A stretch of 64,000 nt of DNA, taken from NCBI RefSeq assembly GCF_023159225.1, contig NC_063161.1, positions 122,240,958 to 122,304,957 of the forward strand, written 5' to 3'. Below are positions 23,460-35,650 of the stretch, in pieces. This DNA is from Perognathus longimembris pacificus (taxonomy: Eukaryota > Chordata > Mammalia > Rodentia > Heteromyidae). The notes under the pieces are model-generated. The model saw only the letters and a program-made list of their open reading frames with translations. It did no database searches and was not told the DNA's origin. Positions within the stretch are counted from its first letter, which is position 1; each line of letters starts with the position of its first letter. Made by a program: the position numbers and the translations under genes.

Positions 23460-24690
23460 TAAAAGTATATAATATTTTATGATTGTCAGTGCTTTTATTA
23501 TGTATCCCCATACTTGGTCCTGCTAACAATCTGACACAGCACTATTATGTCAGGTACTATTATGTACTACAAGGGAAGTAAGGTTATCATAAGGCTAAAA
23601 GGAATCAGGTGGTCCACCAAGAAGTCTCCAAGATGGGGTTAGAACTTCAGAAGATTTGTGCTGGGTGCTGATGGATCATATGATGTCCACAAAGAAAAGA
23701 TCATCAGAAAAGCGAGTCTGTCTTGCTGGAGTGGTCTTAGTAATATAACCATTCTTAGTCTTTATCTAAGATTCCCCATGAAAGACTTGGCCTCAAAGTC
23801 ACATAATCTTGGATCTGATATAACCAACGATATCAACCAACTACCCTACAGCAGGATATCTGAGCAACACATTTCCATAACTGCCTCCTCAGTTTCTTAT
23901 AATCATCCAAGCACCAAGTCAGAAAAAATACTAATATTGATGTATCATTCAAGACTATACAGTCTTTAAGGTGAACAATACAATGTTCTTTGCAAACATT
24001 TTGCAACTAGAATCGTGTGACCAATGAATACAGTTTCATTCAATTATCCATCTGTTCTTTTTATAAAGCTCAATGTATGGCACTTACAAGTTGAACTACC
24101 AATGTAGAACACAGAGAAAGGCTTTAGATATACAAATATTACAGCAAGTATAAGTGGAAAAGAAGAGTACCCATTCCTGAAATTTTTGGAAAAAAAAACT
24201 ACTCATAATTAGTTTTACACCTATCAGCTTTTAGTATTCATTATGACACAAATATTTTTGAGACTCCCTGGATGACATTCCATAGCCCACTTACTTCCTG
24301 TATATGTATTAAGATAAATACAAATAACTGTGTATTTCACATGTATCATATATACACACTAATAAATTATTTTAAATAACTCACTTCTCAAAAGAAATAC
24401 AGGCATGTTTAGCAAGTCCCACTTATTTAATGATTTGCAAGGAACCCTCATTCTGTTCTGAAAACAAGTCTATAGAAACACATTGGTTCTTTGAAATCCT
24501 TATGTAAAAAGTGAAACTGAAACCATTAACAACTTGTTGCAGATTTAATAAGGAATAGAAAATTTTAACTTGGACCCAGTGCCATTGTCTAACAAAAAGA
24601 GGTATGGTTTTCTGATAAAAATACAGATTGAAATGGAACTGCTGAGGGGTTCCACTAAACATTAACCTTGTTACTAATGTGATTATTTCC
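23460..24690. other. Unassigned DNA
   Basis: No gene or repeat recognised. The 103-codon open frame at 23658-23969 has no motif I can name, no membrane segment and no supporting splice or promoter context. Confidence 0.45.
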
Positions 24691-24900
24691 TATGCCTAAA
24701 ACGCTCTTGCCTGTAAGTCTGCCATTACAGTATATCCTGAAATCTCAGCTGTGCTCTTTTTTGTCTCCACAAAGCCTTCCATAACCACCTGCCTCAGTTC
24801 TCCTATCCTTACCACACTTGACATAAGTTGACTCTCTGTGTAGCATCGCAACTCCTGATACAGAACTTACTTCATGTTGTAGCCAAACCACAGTGTGCAC
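24690..24900 (+). mobile_element. L2-type relic
   Basis: The stretch 'aaagccttccataaccacct' followed by 'ctcctatccttaccacactt' and 'gatacagaacttacttcatg' resembles the L2 3' region, in which 'gaggccttccctgaccacc' is the best conserved block. Confidence 0.5.
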
Positions 24901-25238
24901 ATGTATTTGTCTGCCATAAAGGATAGCCAAAGAATTCCTTGAGACAGAAAAATTATACTTAAATTAATTAAACTGTTTCTTTGGTGCCTGATATTTAACA
25001 TACATTTGTGGAACAAAGGCAAAGAATCTACCACAAAGTAAATAGCATAGAAAATAGAGCCACATGAATAAAATTATTACCATTTATATCTAACTTTCCA
25101 ACTTCTAAGTGTAATCATATGATTTTAAAAGGAAAATCATATTACTGTTTTTATGTAGCATTGTTATCAAAACCAAAACATGGAGCCTAATATTATAGTT
25201 GGTTAAACTACCAAGATAGCATTCAAAACAAAACATAG

Positions 25239-27177
25239 GTAAGTAAGAATTTTCTGAGAGGGAAGATGGTGCCATCACAATAGGGAGGCACCCCAACTCA
25301 CTTCAACTAAATAGTGAGCTGGGAACTCCAACACCCAATGCCCCATCAAGAGAACAGCAAACCCAACAACCAGAAAAACAGAGAAACACAGGAAATGAAA
25401 AAGAACAAAGAAAGAAAAGCCTATAACCTGCACAGAGCCAGAAAATCTCCAGGGTACACCCCCCCCAAGCCCAAGCAGGGCCAGGCTGGGAAAGCAGCTC
25501 TGGCACTGGTAAATGGGACTGCAGACCATCAGCGAACAGAGAAGCAACAGCCAAAAAGTCCCGCCACCAGTGCAGAGTCCAGACAGCAGGAGCTCCACGG
25601 GCCCCAGACTGCGTGCAGACCGGACCAAGACAGATGGCGGTGTGGGACCGGAGGCGCAGGACCAAACCGCTGGAACCAGACAACAGCAGGGGAACCAGGC
25701 AGCACTGATGGGGAGAGCCGGTTGGGGAGAGCCAGGCCCACCACCGCCAAAGGATCAATCACCACACCCCAGCCTGGAAAGGCCCACAGAAGGGTGGGAC
25801 ACACACACAATCCAGGACCAGTAAGTTTCCCATTGTCCCCCCCCACCACCACAAGTGGGAAATCAGCTCTTGCAGAGACCCAAACCCTCTTGTAGAGCTC
25901 ATCACAAGGGGACAGAGAAGCTAAAACTCCCTCCCTCCCTCTCCCTAACCCAAGGGAACAAAAGAGCCCCATATCTGGCAACCCTAAGACCCTACAGCTC
26001 CTGGAAGGACATAGGAGCTAGCAGCAGGTGGAGCAGTGCCCAACAAAGTGACCGGGAGACACCTTAGGCTAGTGTCTCCCAAAGCCCCAGCTGGGGAGCC
26101 TGAATCTGTCCGCACCAGGCCCCTCACCCCTCCCCCCCAAGCAGGGACCCGGGGACTAGGAGGCATTTGAACGCCACCTTAGGTGCCCTGGTCTATGCAG
26201 ACTTTGAACAACAGTCACAGGCTTGCTGGTGTGCAACACCAGCCCAGCAGGGACACCTGGGCCCAAGCACATGTCTCTCTCACAGAGGAGGCACAGAGAG
26301 TCTGTGGGCATCAACCCACACCCAGACACTGGAACCTGCTGGGGACCACACTTACCGACCCCACAGTAGATTCGCAAGAGGGCACAAGCACCCTCCAACA
26401 ATCCGGGGCAGCGCACCCCCAAAAGAAGCACAAGTGTGCACACACACGTGCCCCACAGAGGGCCAACGTGGGTCAGCGTGCTGCCCTCCAGCAGGAGGAT
26501 CTAGTGCCCAACCCCCCGCAGGAGCACACAAGTGGGCAAGCTGCCTCCTCAGCAGCAACACCCGCTCTGATAGGTACACTCCGCACAGGTGGGCAGGGCC
26601 CCCCAGCGGCAATGCCCGCTCTGACTGGTACACTCCGCACAGGTGGGCAGGGCCCCTCAACAGCAACACCTGCTCTGACAGGAACACTCCGCACAGGTGG
26701 GCTAGCCGCCACTCAGAGGCAATACTCAATCTGAGAGGTGAGCTCTCTTGACCCACAGCAACTAGCAGGGAAAGAATCAAAGAAGAGAAAAGTCCCCACA
26801 CCATGCTGAAACATCGACCAGCGAACCCCCAACAGGGGCCCACAAGGGTCAGCACAAAATAGTGGCAGAGCACAGTTCTGCAGTAAAAGACAGAGAACCT
26901 ACTCACCCCTAACTGCGGTGAGGGTGACTGCCTCCACAACAACTGAGACGGTCATGCTAACCCATTGGGCAGTAAGGATCAACAGCCAAACTCAAACCCA
27001 GAGCCAGGACACAAACAAGTCCCCACGAATGGACCAGAGGGAACCAGCACAAAGCCAAGCCAAGGTCACCACCTACAGGTGCAGATCTCCAGATCCATAA
27101 ATGACAGATATATTACAAATTTCCTGAATGGTCAAGCCAACTTGCCAGCTCCAAAAAGTAGTACAACTGAGGAGGAG
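25239..27177 (+). promoter_or_regulatory. L1 5'UTR / internal promoter region
   Basis: The region is much richer in G+C than its surroundings and has many CpGs, as expected for an L1 internal pol II promoter. The motif gggaagatggtgcc at 25259-25272 lies just inside the element and resembles the YY1 site that sets the start of human L1 transcription. Long open frames on both strands (25314-25895, 26167-26751, 26352-26942) are by-products of composition and tandem repetition. A 54-bp repeat lies at 26553-26735. Confidence 0.75.
26553..26735 (+). repeat. 54-bp tandem repeat inside L1 5'UTR
   Basis: Units start at 26553, 26607 and 26661 with a partial unit near 26716. Each contains 'cccgctctga' or a one-base variant, 'cactccgcacaggtgggc' and a run of C. 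The period is exactly 54 for the first two steps, so it stays in frame on both strands. A decayed half unit precedes it. Confidence 0.9.
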
Positions 27178-28200
27178 ATGGAGAATAAAAAAACAACTGA
27201 GACTAAGATAGAAGAAATGATCAAAAGCCTCAGGACTGAATTCAGAAAACAGTTTCAGGAGTTTAGAATGGAAGTCTCGAAGGACCTTCAGGAAGTCAAA
27301 AAAGAAATGGAAGCAAAAATAAATACAGTCTACTCCTCCATTAAAGAAGACCTTAACATCCTGAGAAATGAAATGTATGAAAAAAATAGTTTCAAAACAC
27401 AACTCATTAAAAGAAGAAATTACCACAATGAGAACTGATCTGGCAACCATACACATCTCACTCACCTCAATGCAAACCACACTCAAAGCCACATCAAAAA
27501 GAATTGATCAAATTGAATCTCGAATCTCTCTTTTGGAAGACGATGCAGCTGATAAGGACCAGAAGATTACCACACTCCAAGAAACTGTCAAACTCCAGGG
27601 CAGACTAATCCAGGAGTTGGTGGACAGGGAGAAGAGATATAATCTGCGTATAATCGGAATAGATGAAGGAGAGGAGTACCAGAGCAGAGATATACAACAC
27701 ATATTCAATAGAGTTATTGCAGAAAACTTCCCCAATCTCACAAGGGATAACCTCACCCAAATAACGGAAGCTTACAGGACACCTGGTAGACCAGACCCTA
27801 GAAAATCCTTGCCTAGGCACATAATTATCAAGATCTCAGATCTCAAGAATAAAGAGCAAATTTTGAATGCAGCCAAAATGAAGAAAGAGCTATATTACAA
27901 TGGAAAAATGATCAGAATCATGCAGAACTCTCCACACAAACTTACAATGCATGAAGAGCCTGAAAGAACACAATCCAAGTCCTCCAGGCCAACAACTGAC
28001 AAACAAATATTAGATACCCAGAAAAATTAGAATTCACCTTCGAGGGGAAAACCAGATCCTTCCATAGCAAAGAGGATCTAAAGGATTATGTGAATAAAAA
28101 ACCAGCCTTACAGCGAATTCTAAGAGGGGAACCCCACCCAACAGAAAATGTACAAGACCCCCAGACAGAAACAGAAACTACAATAGCCAGAGCCCAACAG
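27178..28200 (+). pseudogene. L1 ORF1 (nucleic acid chaperone) remnant
   Basis: ORF1p is the trimeric RNA-binding protein of the L1 particle. The first in-frame ATG is 27178, opening a coiled-coil region (repeated K/E/L heptads such as IKSLRTEFRKQFQEF). A frameshift at about 27370-27420 moves the frame. The RNA-recognition domain follows (EKRYNLRIIGI, VIAENFPNL, LPRHIIIKI). A second shift near 28005 moves the frame back, into the C-terminal domain (EKLEFTFEGK, NKKPALQRIL). No stop separates this last segment from ORF2. The N-terminus may have begun further upstream in another frame. Confidence 0.85.
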
Positions 28201-28254
28201 GAAGAGCAGCTCAATAAAGACAAAAAAGGAAAAGAAAAACAGCCTAACAGGAAA

Positions 28255-31200
28255 ATGGGAGGGAAAAAAACACACTTATCCATGATCTCTTTGAATATAA
28301 ATGGTATAAACTCTCCGATAAAGAGGAGCAGACTGACAGAGTGGATCCATAAACAAAAAGTCGCTATCTGTTGTCTTCAAGAGACCCATCTTACAGCAAA
28401 GGACAAAAACAGGCTCTGAATGAAAGGATGGAGCAAGGTCTTCCAAGCAAACTCACCTACCAAAACATCAGGGGTACCCATCCTGATTTCAGGCAAGCTG
28501 GACTTCTCATTAAAATCAGCTCAAAAAGATAAAGAAGGGCACTACATTTTAATACAAGGAAAAATCCAGAATCAAGAGATCACGGTGATAAATTTATACT
28601 CACCGAACAAAAGAGGCCCTAAATATGTCAAACAAATTCTCACAGAACTACAGAACAAGATAGACCCAAATACAATCATAGTGGGAGACTTTAATACTCC
28701 ACTCTCTCCGGGAGACAGATCCAACACACAGAAGATTAGCAAGGGAGCCAAAGACCTAAGTAACAACATATCCCAAATGGATCTGACAGATCTGTACAGA
28801 ATTTTTCACCCTATAGAGACCCAAAACACATTCTTCTCAGCAGCCCATGGAACATACTCCAAAATAGATCATGTCATAGTCTACACAAAGAACCTCAGCA
28901 AATACAAGAGTATTGACGTCATCCCATGTATTATATCTGATCACAGTGAAATCAAGGTATCCCTCAATAACAAAGGATACCACAGAGGATATACGAATAC
29001 GAGGAGGCTAAACCCCTCACTGTTATCTAACACTTGCGTCACAGAGCAAATTAAGGATGAAATTAACGAATTCATAAGCCACAATGACAATGAAAATACA
29101 TCACAAAGAAACCTATATGATACAGCTAAGGCAGTGCTGAGGGGGCAATATCATTTCCCTCAACACTCACATTAAATGAATAGAATCAGAGCAGGTGAAT
29201 AACCTCATGATGAAACTAAAACATTTGGAGAAACAAGAAAAAATTGAATCTAAAATGACTAGGAGGAGAGAGATCACAAAGATTAAAGAAGAGGTAAATC
29301 TGATTGAAAATAGAAAGACCATTCAACAAATAAATAAAACTAAAAGCTGGTTCTTTGAGAAAATAAATATAATTGAGAGACCCCTTGCAAGACTTACAAA
29401 AAAAAAAAAAAAGACATATCCGTAAGATCAGGGACTCCACCAGAAAAATTACAACAAATACACACGATATTCCAACAATCATAAGGAACTATTTCCAGAA
29501 CCTCTATTCACTAAAGAACAATAATTTTACAGAAATGGATCAATTCTTAGAGAAGTATAAACTGCCCAAATTAAATCAAGAAGAAATAAATCAACCAAAT
29601 AAGCCAATAACTTACAGCGAGATACAGAGGCTAATCAAGAGCCTCCCAACAAAGAAAAGCCCAGGCCCAGATGGATTCACCAATGAATTCTATAAAACCT
29701 TTAGTGAGGAGCTAATACCAATACTCCTAAACTCTTCCATGAAATAGAAACAGAGGGAGAAATCCCAAACTCGTTCTATGAAGCTAATATTATACTCATC
29801 CCCAAACCAGGCAAAGACCCAACAAAAATAGAGAACTACAGACCAATATCTCTAATGAACACAGACGCAAAGCTCCTCAACAAAATATTAGCTAACAGGA
29901 TCCAGAAACTGAATAAGAAAATTATACATCATGATCAAGTAGGCTTCATCCCACCGACACAAGGATGGTTCAACATCCATAAATCGATAAATGCAATACA
30001 CCACATAAACACAGCTAAGACCGAGAATCACATCATCATCTCAGTCGATGCCTAAAAAGCCTTTGACAAAATACAACATCCATACATGTTAAAAGCCCTG
30101 GAGATGACATGAATAGATGGAACATTCTTTAAAACAATGAAAGCCATATGCAACAGACCAACTGCTAATATCATATTAAATGGGGAGAAACTAAAACCAA
30201 ACCATTCCCCCTAAACTCAGGAACAAGACAAGGATGCCCGCTCTCCCCAATTCTTTTCAACATAGTGCTGGAATCCCTAGCCATAGCAATAAGGCAAGAG
30301 GAGGGCATCAAAGGGATCCACATTGGCAAAGAAGAAATCAAACTATCTCTTTTCGCAGATGACATGATCTTATATTTGAAGGACCCAAAAAACTCAGTCC
30401 CCAAACTCCTAAACCTAATAAACCATTTTGGCAAAGTAGCAGGATACAAAATCAACCCACAAAAGTCAGCAGCTTTTCTGTACACCAGCAATGTGCAAGC
30501 AGAAAAGGAAAGTGTGGAAATAATACCATTTACAATAGCTAAAAAAAAAAAGAATAAATTACCTAGGGATCAACCTAACTAAAGACGTGACTGACCAATT
30601 TAATGAGACCTATAAAAATCTAAAAAGGGAAATCAAAGAGGACATAAGGAGATGGAAAGACCTCCCATGCTCATTGGTAGGCAGAATCAATATAGTGAAA
30701 ATGGCCATATTGCCCAAATTGTTATACAAATTCAATGCAATCCCCATCAAATTACATTCTTCACTGAAATAGAGAAAGCAACCCATAAATTCATATGGAA
30801 CAGCAAAAGACCTAGAATAGCCAAAGCAATTCTAGGCAAAGAAAAGCAGTGCAGGAGGTATCACAATACCAGATTTCAAGCTCTATTATAGAGCCATCAT
30901 AACAAAAACAGCCTGGTATTGGTATAAAAACAGTCCTGGGGCTGGGGATATAGCCTAGTGGCAAGAGTGCCTGCCTCGGATACATGAGGCCCTAGGTTCG
31001 ATTCCCCAGCACCACATATACAGAAAACGGCCAGAAGCGGCGCTGTGGTTCAAGTGGCAGAGTGCAAGCCTTGAGCGGGAAGAAGCCAGGGACAGTGCTC
31101 AAGCCCTGAGTCCAAGGCCCAGGACTGGCAAAAAAAAAAAAAAACTGTCCTGAAGACCAATGGAATAGAATAGAAGACCCAGAAATAAAGCCGCATTCTT

Positions 31201-32321
31201 ACAGTCAGCTAATATTCGACAAAGGAGCTGAAGTCATACAGTGGAAAAAACATAGCCTCTTCAACTATTGCTGCTGGGAAAACTGGGCAGCCATATATAG
31301 AAAACTTAAAGTAGACCCTAGCCTGTCACCATGCACCAAGATCAACTCAAAATAGATCAAGAACCTCAACATCAGACCTGAATCTTTGAAACTACTGAAG
31401 GACAGAGTAGGAATGACGCTAGACCTTATAGGCACAGGAAGGAACTTCCTGAATAGAGTCCCAGGGGCACAACAGATAGGGGAGTGTCTCGACAAATGGG
31501 ACTACTACAAAATAAAAAGTTTCTGCACAGCTAAAGACATAGCCACCAAAATAGAAAGACAGCCAACCATATGGGAAAGGATCTTCACCAGCACAGCAAC
31601 AAAGGCCTAATATCTGTCATCTACAGAGAACTAAAAAATCTAACCCCCTCCAAGCCCAGTAAACCAATTATTAAATGGGCAAAGGAGCTAAAGAGAGACT
31701 TCACAGGAGAAGAGATAAAAATGGCAAAGAAACATATGAGGAAATATTCAATATCCCTGACAGTAAAGGAAATGCAAATAAAATCAACCCTGAGATACCA
31801 CCTCACTCCAGTTAGAATGGCCTATACTCTGAATTCAGGCAACAACTAATGCTGGAGGGGATGCGGGGAAAGAGGAACCCTTCTCCACTATTGGTGGGAG
31901 TGCAAATTACTACAACCACTTTGGAGAACAGTATGGAGGTTCCTCAAAAAGCTCAACATAGACATACCCTATGACCCATCCATACCACTCCTAGGCATCT
32001 ATCCTGAACAACAGGTCTCAGGATATGAAAAAGACATCTGCACAACCATGTTTATCCCTACACAATTCACAATAGCCAAAATATGGGAACAACCCAGATG
32101 CCCCTCTACAGATGAATGGATCCAAAAAATGTGGTACCTATACACATTACCTAGCAATTAGAAATGATAAAATATTGGTATTCGCAGGGAAATGGTTAGA
32201 ACTTGAACAAATAATGTTGAGCGAGACAAGCCTAGAACACAGAAAACAAAGGGGCATGATCTCCTTAATATATGACTGTTATGGTTGGCGGGGGCGGCGA
32301 GGGTGGGAAGGGGGACACTAG
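28255..32321 (+). pseudogene. L1 ORF2 (endonuclease-reverse transcriptase) remnant
   Basis: ORF2p nicks target DNA and reverse-transcribes L1 RNA. ATG at 28255 starts the AP-type endonuclease: LNINGINSP, CCLQETHL, IIVGDFNTPLSPGD and IISDHSEIKV supply the catalytic N, E, D/N and D/H positions. An in-frame TGA at 28417-28419 and frameshifts near 29175-29370 and 29750 break it. Reverse transcriptase motifs follow: [27 protein letters not shown], then ISVDA with a stop (30053-30055) where Glu is expected before KAFDK. The active-site motif at 30352-30363 is FADD rather than the usual YADD of L1. The C-terminal CX3CX7HX4C motif is near 31852-31905. A SINE sits at 30939-31140. Confidence 0.92.
30939..31140 (+). 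mobile_element. IDL-Geo dimeric SINE inside L1 ORF2
   Basis: This is the best sense copy of the dimer. The A box is tagcctagtgg, the B box ggttcgattcc, the linker 'cacatatacagaaaacggcc', and the Geo half ends 'cccaggactggcaaaaa'. Target duplication: aaaaacagtcctg at 30926-30938 versus aaaactgtcctg at 31141-31152, one mismatch. It split the ORF2 stretch between the reverse transcriptase and the C-terminus, so it is younger than the host L1. Confidence 0.95.
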
Positions 32322-32743
32322 AGAACAGGTCTGCAAAACAAAAAAATTCTTGTCAAATGGTATTTCCCACAGATTTGGGTCAGCGACCTTACATTATGTA
32401 ACTAAAACCAAACAACTACTAAACATAAAAAGGTCTAAAATAGACCACTCAGTGGATCACAATAGCTCAAAAGCTATATATGTGTGATCATATAAGACAA
32501 GGATAAGCAAACTCTATTGTTGACATTATATTTAAAGTTCTAGCTGAATTTCCTTTGGCATATGTCACGTGGCTACTGTATCTGTTTTTGGTACACTGGG
32601 TATTGTATATATGCCTACCTGATCTAGGGAAGGGAAAAAAAACGAGGGTGTAAGATATCATAAGAAATGTACTCACTGCCCTATTTTGTAACTATACCCC
32701 TTTTGCACAACACTTTGTCAACAAAATTTAATTAATAAATAAA
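32322..32743 (+). other. L1 3'UTR and A-rich tail
   Basis: It begins with a G-rich purine tract ('gggggcggcgagggtgggaa'), runs through 'tggtacactgggtattgtat', 'gatctagggaagggaaaaaa' and 'cataagaaatgtactcactg', and ends 'caacaaaatttaattaataa' plus As. The same order, with many differences, ends the other L1 copies. Confidence 0.88.
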
Positions 32744-32752
32744 AAAACATAG

Positions 32753-35165
32753 CTTGTATGACAAGTAGTTGGATACAAAATATGAAAAAACTATATTATG
32801 TAATTCTAATACTACAAATAATTGCCAAATTTATTTAAAATATCAGCTGATATTACATGTGGACAGAAAGAGAACAGGAACAGAATACTAAGTGCTGTGT
32901 CAGTATGCTTCATTCTCGCACTAATCTGAACTCATGCTGTCATGATGTGTCCAAATATATGATTCAATTTTCATCTATGGAAAAAAATTGGCCTCAGTGG
33001 CCTATAAATTATAGTAGATAGGAAGGGTTTCAATTTGTAGAGTTGAATTAGAATAATGTATAATCTTATAGGTTTTTTAAGCCAGAATATTACATCAGCC
33101 TATGAACCTCTCGATTCTGTCCTCCCTTAAATAGTTCCCAAAAGATAGTATCATATCACAAATAGCACACATAAGTAGATTCTTATTAATCTATTACAAA
33201 ATAGAAAGAATCCGAAAGAGAAAAAACTTATCCTGCAGACAAATAAAAATTAATTTGTGGTTTCCTTTAGAAAAATATGAAGCCATTATTATGCCTTAGT
33301 ATAGCCATGCAATAACTTTTTTGTTTCTGTCCATCATCAGAAAGCAATCATTTACATAGCATTATGATCATTTGAGAACCATGTTATAAATCTATAGATA
33401 TAGTGTAAACAATTGCTATCTCTTTCATTCTAATAATATCCTTGCAGGACAAAGCAACCTGGTCATCAGGAAAAATCAAGTTGCCAATGTTTCTGAGAAC
33501 AAGAAAAGGACCTATTATTTATTATAATACTTAAATGGGTCTTATATTATAATTGTATGTGCCCCAATTGTCTTTAGGTACAGAACATATTGTTATACAG
33601 TGGAGACAGATTGGTATATAGTAGAAAAGAAATACAGAGTTGGATAAAATAATTGCCTTTTTGTTATTTACCTACATGATCCCCAACATGAGCTTTATCC
33701 CTCAGGCTCAATCTTCTTTTCTGTGGCTCCCTAGAGCAGAGTTTCTATGGGGAATAATTTGGATAATGTACTCATGTTAACTCTATACCTGAAGGTCTAG
33801 AAATTAGCATTATACCAGGCTTGTGGACCCCACACAAGCCCACAGACCTACAGAATTCACAGAGAATGAAAACACAGACCCTGCAGGAGCATATGCACAT
33901 TTCACAAGTGGTACCATGTCCAAACACATTGCTGTCACATTGCATTTTCATCTGTAACATTAGTGCAATTTCCGCATACCTGTTAAGCAATCTTCTGTTA
34001 TTACTTTGCAACACATCATTTATGTCTCTCTCTTTACCAACATAAGACCATTATCTTGCCATTCAGCAATGACAGATGATTCATCCAAGATTCTAAATGA
34101 CACTTTCTTGATATATGGGAAAGAACTTTTACAGACTATAATCAACACAGTTAGAAACAGTTCCTCAGAAAAAGGAACAAAATATATTTAGTAATACAAA
34201 CTATAGGGGATAAAATCTATAAAAAGTAGAAGACAAGAGGCAGTTGTTGTCAATTAACTGTAAAATTTTAACAAATGACTTTATTGAAAAATCTGAAAAC
34301 ATGAAAAAACTACATCAAGTCATTCTCATAAAATAAACATGTGCATGTTTTCTAGCTGTTGTCTAGACAGAATTAGAATGCTAAAGAGGAAAGAAGAGAC
34401 TTTCTGCACAATTTGATACAGTGAGACTACTTTCTATTTTAAATTGGGATTTCCTATGTCAATGATGCTTTTCAATGATTTCTAAATCCATATATGAATA
34501 TTTATTATCAATTATAACTGGCTTTGAATGCTTAGCATTGTCTCCATTATTTAGTGTCTTTCAACTATTAAAATAATACAGCAAGAATATGAGAGGAAGC
34601 AAATCTAAGTCACATGAAAAATTGCCAAAGGATATGTGTTTGAATATGAGAATATTTGCATTCCAAACCTCCGCTGTTAACAGAATGTTTGATCCGACAA
34701 GGAAAAATTGGAAGAAAAAGTTCTACACGAGTATGAAATTAATTAAGATATAAGAATATAATTATTAAATTCCCTTTATTACAAAGCTTCTTTGGCAGGT
34801 GTTTAGGGTGGGAGAAGGAGTTGCTAATTAGTAAACATTGACCTAATAAATATTCTGAAATTTTGTGGCTAGAAAATCACTATTTGTAAGGGAATCTGTA
34901 TGTTTGCAGAAATTCACAAATGTCAACAACTGCAATATGATCAGATGCATAGGACAAGATAGAATGTTCAAGTCACTTTAAGAGCAAAAATGTCCACCTA
35001 ACTGCTTGACAAAAAAGAAAGACTTTACAGAGAAAAATACAAAGGGAAAAAAAGCATAGAAAATTTTTGAAGGGATTTTTTTTTTCTAAAGACAGAGTAC
35101 AAAGCTAATGTTGATAAAAGAAAAGCAATTTAAAAGAGAAATCATTTGGAATTGATTCTAGTGCA
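32753..35165. other. Unassigned DNA
   Basis: No gene is recognised. The part 33780-33900 ('ctagaaattagcattatacc', 'ccacagacctacagaattca') vaguely recalls a MER5-class relic but is too weak to call. Confidence 0.4.
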
Positions 35166-35169
35166 AACC

Positions 35170-35335
35170 AACAGTATAATTCATGGGGTGAGGGAAAAGG
35201 GGAGGGGGGTAGGTGGGAGGGGGAATGAGGGAGGAGGTAACAAGTTGGATAAGAAATGTATGCTCTGCCCTACATATGAAACTGTAACCCCTCTGTACAT
35301 CTCTTTAACAACAAAGAAATGAAAAATTATTAAAA
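35170..35335 (+). mobile_element. Short L1 3' tail insertion
   Basis: It consists of a G-rich polypurine tract (35185-35239), 'taacaagttggataagaaat', 'tgaaactgtaacccctctgt', 'ttaacaacaaagaaatgaaa' and As. The flanks give no convincing target duplication. Confidence 0.85.
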
Positions 35336-35399
35336 ACAAAAACCAGAAGATATCAGAGGTGTGAATGTTCATATGCATATAAAGAGCAGGCAGGTCATG

Positions 35400-35650
35400 G
35401 AGCTTCCTCCTGAAGCTGGGTAAATATGGCTTGTGCCTGTATTTCCTAGCTAGTCAGATGGCCTCTGAGAATCCAAATTCGAAACCAGCCCAAGCAAGAC
35501 TATCCTTCAGATTCTTATCTCCAAGTAACCATCGAAATACCAGAAGTAGAACTCTGAATCAAGTATTAAAGTGCTAACCTGGAGCGGGGGGGGGGGGGGG
35601 GGGGGGGGAAATTTAAGGAACAGGCCCTGAGTATTGGCACAAAAATAAAC
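35400..35650 (+). mobile_element. Compound SINE (7SL-like head, Geo-like tail)
   Basis: The head has 'cttgtgcctgtatttcctag' and 'ttcgaaaccagcccaagcaa', then 'cttatctccaagtaaccatc', and the tail has 'tattaaagtgctaacctgga' and 'aggccctgagtattggcac'. A run of 23 G (35586-35608) sits where the tail normally reads 'ttgagcaaaa'. Confidence 0.75.
35586..35608. repeat. Poly(G) run of 23
   Basis: An uninterrupted G homopolymer inside a SINE. The exact length should be treated with caution because such runs are hard to sequence. Confidence 0.9.

Larger units (their letters stand above)
25239..32743 (+). mobile_element. Near-full-length L1 element (older lineage)
   Basis: About 7.5 kb in order: GC-rich 5'UTR with A/C-rich bias, ORF1 remnant, ORF2 remnant, 3'UTR and A-rich tail. 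Without the inner SINE and its duplicated target the element would be about 7.3 kb, a normal full-length L1. The 9-bp repeat aaaacatag (25230-25238 and 32744-32752) is the probable target duplication, with extended but imperfect similarity upstream. Both reading frames carry several frameshifts and stops, so the element is inactive. Its ORF2 and 3'UTR differ clearly from those at 37 kb and 57-62 kb, which points to a separate and older lineage. Confidence 0.93.

Noticed and set aside
23658..23969. 103-codon open frame in non-repeat DNA
   Set aside because: No ATG-rich start context, no motif, no homologue recognised, and the length is within chance for the number of frames examined.
25314..25981. 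Open frames on both strands near the start of the L1
   Set aside because: Same 5'UTR context, rich in P, G, Q and T, no domain resemblance and no splice or start context.
26553..26735. Regularly spaced repeats suggesting an array of binding sites or CRISPR
   Set aside because: Units are contiguous with no variable spacers and lie within an L1 5'UTR.
26167..26942. Overlapping open frames of about 190 codons on both strands
   Set aside because: They lie in the GC-rich, tandemly repeated L1 5'UTR, many begin without ATG, and their protein text is the 54-bp repeat read in frame. This is composition, not host genes.
33780..33900. Possible MER5-class relic
   Set aside because: Only scattered short words match and no terminal inverted repeat is visible.
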